Assembly (NCBI GenBank): GCA_037349105.1
Contig: JAYJMM010000106.1
Coordinates: 992,001-1,056,000, forward strand
Source: Limnomonas spitsbergensis
Taxonomy: Eukaryota; Chlorophyta; Chlorophyceae; Chlamydomonadales
Direction: 5' to 3'
DNA length: 64,000 bases
Shown here: positions 45,566 through 57,700 of the stretch, one piece after another
Numbering within the stretch: the first letter of the stretch is position 1
Layout of the letters: each line of letters begins with the position of its first letter
Made by a program: the position numbers and the translations under genes
Notes under the pieces: model-generated
The model's input: only the letters and a program-made list of their open reading frames with translations
What the model was told of the DNA's origin: nothing
Database searches by the model: none

Positions 45566-46894
45566 TAGTTTCAGAAGGGGTCCTATCATCAACACCTACA
45601 ACAGAAATGCCTTGCATGGGTAAAGCTACTGACATGCATGCCAAGAAAGCGCTCAAATATTTATCTCATCCCACGGTGCGGCAAGCTTGAGCACTTTTGG
45701 CTTGACATGACACAAATAGTCCTGTCCAGGAAGAGCTGAACTGAGCCAAAGCGAAATAGGCTTTGGCACTCAAATCAGGTACCGGTAACAAAAAAAATAA
45801 AAACAGGACATGACTGCCCCCAATTAGAATTCTGCAACACTGAATGCTATGCCTCCATTTAGTCCATTCAGCATGCGCATGTGATTGTATTGAACATAAG
45901 ACAGGACATAGGGGTGCCTCCAAAATTACAAGCATACAGAGCAGGGTCGAGAGTCACTGTCTGTGCCAATTGCGGGGATGGATGGTCACTGCCGTGTTCA
46001 GAATCACCATCATTTGATGCACGCTCATCAGAGTGCGCATCATTAGCCGCCGTAATCCGTGTAGTAATAATAGTACCACTCCAGGGAGTTCTGATTCGTG
46101 TGACTGACAGAGGGGGCCTCAATCGAGTTTGACAAGTTCTCGCCCCTACAGACAAGCAGTTGCAGGCACAGGGCGTTGGTACCATGGGAGCTCCTGCAGA
46201 TGCAACGAACAGGGGCTTTGTGTGTCCTTTCACTTTATTCCCCCTTTTCCTGGTTTTCCCGACCAACTGCCTGGTACTGTAAATCGACATAGGGTCTGCG
46301 CCCCCCCCCAAAACACATTTTTCATTTTTATTGCGCAGCTAGGCAGTAGTTATAAAACGGCCGCGCAGCAGCGGAATTTTTATTTAATTTAACGCCGTGC
46401 AGCAGTTATAATCATTCTAATTTGCGTCCGCGCAGCACCTTCAGCCAACAAAGTAAAAATCAGTAAAAACCCTTGTTTGATGCCAGGAAGGACAGTACAC
46501 AGTCAGCAATACTCAGCATAGTCATCCTACTCCTCTGCCTGTTCCTTACCTCAGAACCTAACCCTCTGGAGAAGACCACCCTGGTCAGTTCATGGCCTCA
46601 GGAAACGTGTGGCTGTTGGGCCCCCGAAACGTCAGCAGTCGGCAGAACCCGTCTCTGCCCCCAGGATCGAGCTTCGCTTAAGGGACGGACGCGTCAGGAT
46701 CATTGAAAGGATGTCAAATCAAACAGTCGCTGATTTTAATGCACAGAGCGCACCCCAAAATACTTGTTTGGGCACCTGACTGACACTCCGCACAGCTGTG
46801 ATTTATTAAATATTATTAGCGCGCAGCCATGTCCGTGCAGGCCAATAATTAATTAATTTTGAGCAGAGTCCCTTTCGACCTACCGTACGGTATG
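45566..46894. other. Intergenic, AT-rich in part, no gene seen
   Basis: Short frames only. Between 46310 and 46450 there are several cgcgcagca-containing stretches (ccgcgcagcagcggaatttt, cgccgtgcagcag, ccgcgcagcacc) that look like a small degenerate repeat; a related phrase, agcgcgcagccatgt, occurs at 46819. Confidence 0.4.
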
Positions 46895-47095
46895 TTTGTT
46901 TATTTCTGCTTTGTTGCGGCTGGGATGTGGACAGGCTTTGAGGGGGTATTTTTCTTCTCCTTTTTCTGTATGTTTTCTTCCTTTCTCCTCTAGCCTTCAG
47001 TTTATTTTCCTTCCGACTGTACAGTCGGTAGCCCACGCAGCCGAGCCTTTTAGTTTGAGAATGGCCCAGAGGTGTTGTGTCACTGACAGGTACCT
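46895..47095 (+). mobile_element. Retroelement 3' terminus
   Basis: Tail ggacaggctttgagggggta, pyrimidine-rich stretch, ctgtacagtcggtagcccac + gcagccgagcc and the end ggcccagaggtgttgtgtca + ctgacagg. Confidence 0.6.
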
Positions 47096-47663
47096 ATTTC
47101 ATGAGCCCAACGACTTGTGGGACAGCTGACTATTTTCAAGAAGCAAATATGAAGCACTGGGAGATACTTGGTTTGATCTGTCCGTGAATATAACCCCTAC
47201 CTATGACATAATGAGTACACAATATCCAGACGTACTGCCCACTCTGTGGGTTCTGGACTACTGAGGTTTGCACTAGCCTCAATACTTGCTGGACAGATCG
47301 ATGTTCTGGAAAACAAAATAGCCATCCATCATCACAGGTTGAGCCTCAAATGGGCTTTTATCTTGCCTGTGACATCAAAAATGTAAAATAAAGGCCTAAG
47401 AATGGTTGAGTGAGCAGGAAAGGGAGATGCCTTGTTTAGGTGCGTGTAGTGGGCTCATGTTTCTTGTGTGCGGACACTTAGTTCATTGTACAGTAACATG
47501 CAGTACACTATTACAACAACATTTCAACCGAAGAGATTTTACTGCCAGCTCATGCACGAGAGAGAAGGTCCATTCTCTTCAGGAATTAATTGGACTGAAG
47601 GAAAGGAAACTACACCCCACCCATCTGAGCCCATGGTTCCCAACCGCCTCAAGATTCAGTTTG

Positions 47664-47862
47664 TGCCGCCCCTGTCAGCCCCCTCAGAAATAAAACTCAG
47701 GCGGCGGACGGGTGGGAATGGCTGATAGGTGAGTCAATTGATTTCAAAACAAGATTTATATAAGACACATCTTGTTTTGGAATCAATTGACTCAACTATG
47801 AGCCATTCCCACCCGTCTGCCACCCGAGTTTCATTTCTGAAGGGGCTGACAGGGGTGACGTA
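47664..47862. repeat. Near-perfect fold-back, arms about 95 bases
   Basis: Left arm from gccgcccctgtcagccccct through gggtgggaatggctgatagg to tcaattgatttcaaaacaag; right arm is its reverse complement (cttgttttggaatcaattga, gagccattcccacccgtctg, aggggctgacaggggtgac) with about 10 percent differences. The loop is about 10 bases (atataagaca). Could be a MITE-like element or a recent inverted duplication. Confidence 0.85.
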
Positions 47863-47865
47863 GAC

Positions 47866-48701
47866 TGCAGCTTGAGGCATCTGGGAAGCCATGAGCTCAA
47901 ACTCCTCCGGGGACAACAAGCCCAGCCCTGGCAGCATGACAGAGGCATCCCTTCCGGCAGGCTAACAGCCAAGGCGCTGGCAGCACGACAGCGTGAAGCG
48001 GAGGCGCTGACCGTGGAGGTGCCCACGGACAGCAAGCCAACAACTGAGGAGTAGTCAGGACACGAGCCGTCACTTGTGTCCTTGCATGCACAACATGATC
48101 GGCACTTAAGCATCACTTAAACGTGCCCTAGATCAGGATTGACTACAGGTTGTGGCCGAGCTTTATGGCATGGCCCAGAGGTGTAATTTCATTAACAGGT
48201 AAAACAGGTGGTGGCAGAGACGGCACTGGAAATCCTCGTTCATAAACTGCATGTATGCACACCGATTCAGCACGCACATCCCTTGATCAGTCAGATCAAG
48301 GATTAATCATTTGCTGCATTTTTAGCCGATGCAAATCCTCCTTTCTGTTCATGCCACCGGGAACCACGCGAAAAGGGTTGTTCCCACTCCATTCCCAGTC
48401 ATCACCTGCATATTTGGTAATTTCTACCAAATTACTGATGTATCAACATACAATGACGCTGCGCAATCTTTACCAGCAATCATGGCTCTGGGCGTAATCT
48501 GGAACCCTGCTCATAGCCGTATATGTTTTTTTGCCATTGCTGACTCAGCATGATGACGAGCTCAAGTTCGGATCCATCACCCGCGGTTCGGATTTGGTAC
48601 GATCCCGATATTCCCTTTTTCTCTAAAGAGCCACGCGATAGCGTCTCAGTTGCCCCAACCCCAAGTCGAACAAACTGCTTCTTTTGTGAACACTGCTAGT
48701 C
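47866..48701. other. Intergenic before the acyltransferase gene
   Basis: Holds a retroelement terminus at 48148-48200 (tgtggccgagctttatggca, cccagaggtgtaatttcatt). No gene or promoter element recognised. Confidence 0.45.
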
Positions 48702-51700
48702 ATGCACCTCCCAATGCGCACAAAAATGCCGCACACAGGCATCCGCCTAGTCCCACCTGCTAGCGCCTCGTCACCGAAACCACGTTGCTGCCCATACATC
48801 CCTCTGAGGTGCCCCAACGCATCCCGCAGCACCTCACCAGACAACGGTTTGGGCCAGAAGGAAGCGCATGTGGAATCCTCCTTCCCCGCGTCTACTGTTG
48901 CCCCCTGGTTGCCCCCTCCCCTGGCGCCTCGCTTGATGCGGATTGGATCCCGGGATTTGCGGCTGGTGGGAAAGACCGAAGCTCCTGTAGGGAAGCAGCT
49001 CTTCATGAAGCACCCCCGCAGCCTCAGGTAAACCAACGACATCAAATACACGCTAAGATGCGCTGCAAAACCATGGATACAGTAAACATATTAGAGCGGC
49101 AAGCTGTTAGGCCATGCAGGTTATAGATAACCCAGGGGTGTGAGGGTTGAGGAAACAGTGCGACATGGGCTGAGGCCGCGTCCGCGCCGTTTGCCTGCTC
49201 ACTAAGCCCTACCTGACCTCCCCTTGCCCCTGCCGGTTACAGAAAGCCTCTTTGGTGAGCCCAAGGCTGGTCCTCGTATGGCGGCTCTGCTCCAGATGAC
49301 AGTCAGGGAGAAAGGTGATTCACTTTCATGCATGGCTGTGGAATTCTGTTTTTGCAGCCCAGACCCACCCACCCACCCACCCATCCCATAGCCTTTCACG
49401 AAAACGCCAGGCAGCGCAAAGCAGAAGGGTGCAATGATAGTAGATAAAGGTTTGAGGTGATGGGTAAAGGGTTAAGCGAGCTGGAAGAAAAGCTCAAACA
49501 AAGATCAAAATTAAGCATGTTCCTTCCTTCTTTGCTGGGACTACACAAGGTGTGAGGCCGGCCGCCCAACGCCAGAATGAGATGCAACATATATAACAAC
49601 AACCTGGGTGCGCATCCTTCATGCCCACGCCATATCCATGTCCAATGTGTATCGGCCAACTGCTTTGTTCTGGACATCCCATTCTCACACACTAACTGTC
49701 ATTCAAATCTGGGCCAGCGCTTTCTGAATTTCCTCCGCCGCCGCCACCCAAAAGTGTATTCCATACTTCTGTCTCATTAGCTGCTCCACACCAGGGAGGG
49801 AGGGAGGCAGACAGCGATTCCACACCTGCTCCACACCTGTCCTCCCACACCCACACCTGTGATCCTCTCCTTAACACCTTGCACAGGAGCCCCGCCCTGC
49901 ATCTTCTCCCCGGCAGTGCATCGTCCCGCCGGATCAGCAGACCTGTCCACTCTGCCGGTCATGCTGTACCTCCCAGATATTGATGGTACAGGTCTAGCGG
50001 CCTACCCCAAGTTTTGGTCCCTGGGCCAGCGCTTTGACCTCAGGGCCTTGTTCCTACCCCCGGATGACGTGACACCCTTTGCAGAGCTAGTGCAAGTGGT
50101 TAAGGTGTGGAGGGCAATGTCTATTTAATTCTTGGGGACTGGATACGGCATGAAACGGCAGAGGTTAGGGCGAATTGTACAACCAAGGTAGAACGATACG
50201 GCACAATACAGCTCGATACAGCTCTGCTTTAGCCGAAATGTACTACGAAGGTAGTCCGATACGGCACAATGCGGCACAGGTTAATGCGGATTGTACCACC
50301 AAGGTATACGATACGGTGCAACACGGCACGATGCGGCACAGGTTTAGCCAGATTGCACTGCCTTGATTTAAGTGTGCTTCTGCTACAATTCAACTACCTC
50401 ATCGCCTGCGGCTGAGATGGCCTGATGCAGCAAGCCTACCTGGCTGACAATGTTTCTTTTTTCTTGACTCAGCTTTAAGTCGGATACACTCAAGCGGCTG
50501 GCCTGAGGCCACATTTGTGGCCTGCCATGCTACTTATGCCACCAGTCATAGGCAGGTCCAGGTTTGGTCCCAATCGGGCCTGCGGGGTGGCGGGGCGGCC
50601 TGCCGAAGTTGGACTTACAGCAGGAAAAACAAGCACTGCCGCCTGAGCCCCTGAATGAAAGCCAGGCAAGGTTTGGTCGCCATCGGTTCAGTGGTGGCCG
50701 CCTACTACAGGGCCTGGTGCTAATTCAAATAAATGTTGCTGAATGAGCAGCAAGATGCACAGCCACTGAGGCAAGGCTCACGTGCACTTGGTCTTGCCTG
50801 TGAACCGCTTTGTGACGGTCAATGACCCCTCTGGGCCATGCACAAGAAGGCTCGGCCGCGTAGGCGTCCAACTGTTCGGATGGGAGAAAAGGATTACTAA
50901 AAGGAAGAGGGAACACAAAATAAAGGAACAAAACGAGAGGCCGGCTTTGTGATAGTGTTTCTTGGTGAGCGCACCAGGCCACCTTTGGGGCGACGCTGCG
51001 ACTGGGTTAATGGGGACCTAGCTTTGACCTGCAGACAGTGCCTGAGCTGCAGGGATCTTTGCACCAGGCCTCTCAGCAGGGCTGCCCATGATGTAGCTGA
51101 ACTGCAGCTGATCTGTAGCTGAACTGTAGCTGAAATGTAGCTGAAATGTAGCTGAAATGTAGCTGACATGTAGCTGAAGTAAGCAAAAATACAGAATGCG
51201 TTTTGATACCATGGCCTGTGGCACCCTGGTTCAGCTTCTGTTTCATATTATCTATTATTTTGAGCAGTCACATCATTTTGGCGAGAATGCCACTTTTAAC
51301 AGCCTTTTTTTACACATACAATACACGGTCCTTTACGTTACATCAACCTTTTGGTTTTGGGTGGATGTATTAACTTTGGAGCTCGAAAATCGAAATCCCT
51401 TCGCATCACTCTTCTGGCTCTCCTGATGGTAACAGAAAGTGAGAACACCACATTGCAAGCATTTCGAACTCAATGTGAATGCGATACGCTGCCTACCCAT
51501 GTTGTACTTCCTTGATCGCACAGGCCCTGCTCGAGTCTGAGCTGGCTGGCCTGCCTGTGTACCGCCCGGTGTACCTCTTGGGCAAGTCGCTTGGCGGGTT
51601 GCTGGCCCTGGCCCTGGCCAGCGATTGCCCGGCAGTGGACAGGGTCATTTGGGTGGGTAGCCCGTCACATATAAATCCAAATAGAAACCCTAAACCCTTA

Positions 51701-54700
51701 ACCTTAAAACCTACACCCTCAACCCTAATCCTTAAACATGGACAGGGTCCTTGTGGTGGGTGGCCCAGCAAATATGAATCCAATAGTTTTGCGTCGTGGC
51801 CATTTGCGTGCTACACTTGGCTGAGCGCAGCTCTCGTGAGCCTGCTTAAACCCAATTTCCTAAGCCCTAAACCCTAAACTCGAACCCTGAACCTTTCAAA
51901 TATCCAGACTCTTTATCCCTGAACCTTTCTTATTCCAAGCCCTTATCCCCAAAACCTTACTCATTTACATTTGAGTTAGAGTCCCTCGCATGGCTCGGAT
52001 CTGCGTGCGAGCCAAACCAGTCAGGTTTCAAAAATGCCATCGTTGCAAGTGAAATCCGAAATCGCATTGTTTTTTTCAATCGGACCTGCGCGCACAGGTC
52101 AACTCCACCACCAGCTTCTTAAAATCGCCTTGGCCACAGCTAGGGCCCCTCCTGGCGGGCCTGCCATCACAGCTGTACAACACTTGGTTCATCGCGCTGA
52201 GTCCTGTGATAACCAACCCGATTGCGATGGGTTTGAACCAAGTCAAACGCGAAGACTTGTTACTGCAACAGGTGCGAAATTCAAATTTCAAATCCCTGAT
52301 CCTGCTCCAGATAGATCACTCTTGACTTGGATTCTCTGGTGTGAATATGTGTGAACAAACGAGAAGTATCAAACTGCCAGCTAGGTGCAACCACGTTCTG
52401 CCATCCACGGTGGCAGCGGATCTAGATCCAATGCAAGTGCCCAAAGATCCAGATAGATCCAACTAGGGGTTCCTCACGTGGTCTTTAGGAAAATATGAAC
52501 CCTGAGGGAGATTCGCTGAGTGAGACAGCCTAGTTCTGTCTGGTGCCCCCTTGCCTCCGCTTCTGTCTTCCGTGCTTGTTTAAATGTTCACCCGTGTCCT
52601 CTGTGTTTGTGCTGCTTTATGCCCCGTTTTGGGCGTTTTTTGTTTTGGTTCTTGAGACTTGTTTCCCCCGGCTCGCTCTGCCTGTTCCTTTTGCAAAAGG
52701 CTGTGGGTGGTTGCGTTAACTTTGTAACAACAACTCTGCCCTCCCCTTTTCTTCTGTAGGCCAGTCAGGGGTCAGGGCCTGCACGGGCATGGCAACCATG
52801 CTGGTTGCCATGCAGCTCTAAATTGAGACCTCATACCGTAGAGTAGCCTTGCCTTCCCGCTACGTTAATGTTTCGGAGGGGTGCGGGAAGTGCGTGAGGG
52901 AAGTATAACATAACTATTAAAGGTCTGAGAACGTCGATTTTGACTTGAAACGTCGTCTTCACCCAAAATGTGCAAGCTAAGGACGACCAGTTCCTGGAGA
53001 TTAGTATGTGTGTGGAGGGAGACAGGCGGGAGGGGAGGGCACTAGAGATGCTGCTGGCAATGGTAGCTGTCTGGTTTGAATGAAAGTGGGGTATCACCAA
53101 TTGCATTGTGCGAGCTAAGGATGACCACTTTCCGGAGATTAGTATGTATGTACCCGCCCCCCCCCCCCCCGGCAGGCCGTTACGCGTCGATTATTATTAG
53201 TTGTATGTGTTGACAAGGAAAACCCAATCCACGAGTGCTGGAAGCACGCCCTGCCCTTCATCATGTCCCTTGGCAGCCTGTCTTAATGCTTGCTAGACGC
53301 ATCATCGGCCTCTACTCATCATAGAACCAGCCACATATCTTTCAGCTTATTTCAATCCTACCCCCCCCCCCCACTCTCCCCCCCCCCGCCAGGCTGGTGC
53401 TCCCCCCTGCGACTTTGGCTTGGTTGCTGCAGCTGTTGCAACAAGGCTCCAAATACGCCCACGCCATCCTCGCCAAGGTGAGCATCATACAGCTTCCAGG
53501 AGTGAAACCAGGAGTCAGAAGCCAGGTGTGAAGCCAGGTGTGAAATTAGGTGTGAAGCCAGGTGTGAAGCCAGGTGTGAAGCCAGCAGCATCGTGGGTAT
53601 TGAATTTTATTCCGCACCTGGTCATCCCCATCTTCTGACCAGGGGCTCCTGACTATTTCCCCTCTCCTATTTTGTGTGGCGTGTTGCCCTTGACATGAAT
53701 GCACTGCTGTCGACTTTAATCCTGTACCAAGTCATCCCCAACAACATCACTGAGGGGCAACAGCACCTCTGACTATTTACCCCCCCTCTCTGTCCCTATG
53801 CGGTGCTCTGCCCCCGAACCAGGTTCTACAGAAGACCCTGTTGCTGAGCTTGGACCTAGTCATCCCCAGCCGTACCCAGGGGTAGCAGCACATATTTTCT
53901 AACTATTTGCCCTCCCTACGTCTCATGCGTATCGTTACCCTTTATCCAGATTCCCCAACCTGCCCTTCTGCAACCCGCTGTCCCCGAACCAGGTTCCTCA
54001 GAAGACTCTGTTGTCGACGGGAAGTCTGGACCTGGTCATCCCCAGCAACACGGAAGGGTCTCGGCTGCAGAGGGCTCTGCCCAAGTGCCGACACAAAGAT
54101 GCCCCTGCGCTCTCATGCGATGCTGCAGACGGGGAAGAAAAACGGGGGGGAGGGGCATTCAATGCCAGGCATTGATGTGACAGGAACGGGCGTCAACCGG
54201 TGGTAACTAAAGCATGTTAGGGTGCGTTAAGATAGGGGGAGAGGAGAAAGGAAGGGGGAAAGGGAAAATAAATGGGGACAGGGGAAAGAAAGGGGGGGGG
54301 GGGAATGGGAGTTGGAGAGGGAAAAGATAGAGAGTGGATAGGAAACGAAAAGAAGGGGTGGGGGGTGGGTCGAACGGGGGAAAGGAAAAAGATGGGGGGG
54401 TGCAGCCAGTCATTTCCAGGGAAATTCAAATACTTTTACCAGCAAGGCCCCATTACTGCGTCCGTGATTTCCGAACACAGTTGGATTGCAATATAATGGT
54501 GTAGACAGGTACTCTTATGAGTGCATGATGCACCCTGAACCCTTAACCCTAGGCCCTAGACACTCAACCCTAACCCTGAACCCCAAATCCTTAACCCTGA
54601 GCCCTGTACACTTAACCTCCACCCCTAACCCTAAGCCCTTTACACTTTAGACTTTACTCTGACCCTAAGCGCATAACCCTAGGCCCTGAACTCTGAAGCC

Positions 54701-57700
54701 TAACCCTAAGCCCTAGACCCTGAACCCTAACCCCTTAGTGCTAAACCCTAACCCTGGACCCTATGCACTGACGACCAATCTGGTACAGGCCAAAGCCCCG
54801 CCCTATTTACTTGTGTTAGGGCGAAAGTCCCTCTCTCAAAACCTATCCCTTAATCCTACTTAATTTTGAGGCACTGCCGTCCTTCTCAAACACAACAAAA
54901 TCGCCTGATCCCTATCATGACTTCAAAATTTGAATTTCAAACTGATAGTGTTCAAATCTTTGCATCCACCGAAAACCCGCTCCAACCAAACCCGAAAAAC
55001 CCCTTCGTACGGCGAGGCAAAAGCTTAACTGACGACGTTCGTAAAAAAAACGAATTTCAATTTGGATTATGTTTGGATCCCTGCCTGTGCCCTCCCTCTG
55101 CCTCAGGAAGCTGGCGTTGACCTGGCCAACATCATTGAGACCGAGGACTTTTACTTGCCCATCCGGAGACTGACCAGCGGCCCGCTCGGCCCTCAACCTG
55201 GCTCGACAGCTCGACGGATCCAAGAGATTCTCCGCTACCGCTCCGGAGGACCTGCTGAGAGATCGACCGGCACAAACTGCTTCCAGCAAGATGCGAGGCC
55301 TTCATAAAAGAAAGAGTAAAACTACGGCCCACAGGGCTGTGAAGTTTTGTTAAGTTTTTGCAGTCCAACAAAGCATCACATTTGATGCGTGGGATATGGG
55401 CCGGATAACGGTACAGGCACATGATACTGTGAGGGCTTAGTGTGGCATGGGCCGAGGCCAATGCCATGCCGTTCCCATCGTCTATCGCCTTTGCCTTGAT
55501 CTGGACTAAAAACAACTTGAATATAGCACATGGATGCATCCTTGGAACGTAAGATGAGACGTGAAACACCGGAAGCTTCGGCTTAATCCCAAACCCCAAA
55601 CCCTAACCCCCAAACCTGAATCCCCAAAGCCTGAATCCCAAACCCTAAACCCCAAACCCAAATCTATTAACCCTATAGCATGAACACTACATCCTAAACC
55701 CTAATATTTATAGGAATCTCTGACGCGCAGCGTTAGTCCGAGGGACTGCGCAGCGCTTTATTGTACTGCCTACTCTTAGAAGCACTGCCCGCATTTTGCA
55801 CCGCTCGCAGGCTGTCGGCGGTGTGGCACGTGGGGGTGCTGCATTTGGGACGGCGGCTGCGATTGAAATGCCGACGGCCCAGGAGGTGGAGGGGATCATG
55901 AACGCCACGGGGCTATCAACACTGCGCCGCCTGTTAAGGATTGGGAGGAAGGGGAGTGGGACGGGGGTGAAGGAGGGTAGAAACCTAAGCCCTAAACCCT
56001 AAAGCATTGACAATGAAGGAGGTGGATGAGATCCTGAATAACACGGGGCTATCAACACTGCGCCGCCTGTTAAGGATTGGGAGGAAGGGGAGTGGGACGG
56101 GGGTGAAGGAGGGTAGAAACCTAAGCCCTAAACCCTAAAGCATTGACAATGAAGGAGGTGGATGAGATCCTGAATAACACGGGGCTATCAACACTGCGCC
56201 GCCTGTTAATCATTGGGAGGAAGGGGAGTGGGACGGGGGTGAAGGAGGGTAGAAACCTAAGCCCTAAACCCTAAAGCATTGACAATGAAGGAGGTGGATG
56301 AGATCCTGAATAACACGGGGCTATCAACACTGCGCCGCCTGTTAATCATTGGGAGGAAGGGGAGTGGGACGGGGTGAAGGAGGGTAGAAACCTAAGCCCT
56401 AAACCCTAAAGCATTGACAATGAAGGAGGTGGATGAGATCCTGAATAACACGGGGCTATCAACACTGCGCCGCCTGTTAAGGATTGGGAGGAAGGGGAGT
56501 GGGACGGGGGTGAAGGAGGGTAGAAACCTAAGCCCTAAACCCTAAAGCATTGACAATGAAGGAGGTGGATGAGATCCTGAATAACACGGGGCTATCAACA
56601 CTGCGCCGCCTAGCAAGGATTAGGAGGAAAAGGAATGGGGGAGGTAGAAGTGGGAGATTGACGGTGGAGGTGCGGCAGAGGAGGAGGACGGGAGAACCCT
56701 TAACCCAAAAACTTTAACCCTGAACTCTTAGGCGAGGAGGAGGTGGAGGAGATCCTGAACACCACGGGCCTATCAACACTTTGTCGCCTGGTGAGGAGGG
56801 GGTGTGTGGAGCAAGGGGGTGAGGAGGGGAGAACTCTACACCCCAAACCCCAAACCTTAAACCCTTAGGGGAGGAGGTGGAGGAGATCCTGAACAACACG
56901 GGCCTATCTACACTTTGTTTCCTGATGAGGAAGGGGGAGGGGGGGTGAGTGGAGCAAGGGGATGACTGAGTGGAGTGGGGGAGGACGAGTAGGAGGAGGA
57001 GGAAGTGGGGTGGGGGAGGAGGAGGAGGAGGAGGAGGAGGAGGAGGAGGAGGAGGAGGAGGAGGAGGAGGAGGAAGTGGGGGAGGAGGAGAGGTACCAAC
57101 CATCAGGTACAAGAGTAGAACAGTGCAACAGTACAGCAGTACAACGGGAGGCGTATATACAGTGCAAGAAAGCACATTGTGAAGGTGTACTACATGATGT
57201 TTGTGGTACATGCATATTTCATCACCAAGGCCTCATGAGGTACTCTGTGCATTTATGTCTCATGATGAAGGAGTTCCTGGAGGACCGGCAGATGCTGCTG
57301 AGGGGCCTGGCACACCCCTTTGCAATGGACGTGAGTTCAAAGCAGGGCAGAGGGGCAGTGAGCATGTGTTCAGGGCAGGGCAGAGGGACTTGCTTTTGTT
57401 TTGTGGGGCTGAGGGTTCGGGGTTTTGGGTTAACCGGTTCAGACGACCTCCTGACTTTGTAAGGCTTGATCCCAGGCTGCCTTTGCGAGAGTCTGATAGA
57501 CTATAGCGGTAGCAATGTCAAGTGTGTCCGTTTTTTGTTACTAGGCCACCTTACGCCCGTCCCACGCCCGTCAAAGGCCCGATTGGGACCATACCTAGTC
57601 CGGCCTAGGGCTGGTGGCCAAAGCAACGGGGCTGGCCACAAACGGGGCCTGCTGACATGTAGCTGAGTCTCAAAGACAGAAACACAGGCCTTAACCCATG

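Noticed and set aside
56714..57211. Poly-Pro, poly-Glu and poly-Gly frames
   Set aside because: Translation of the GGA trinucleotide run in three frames on two strands.
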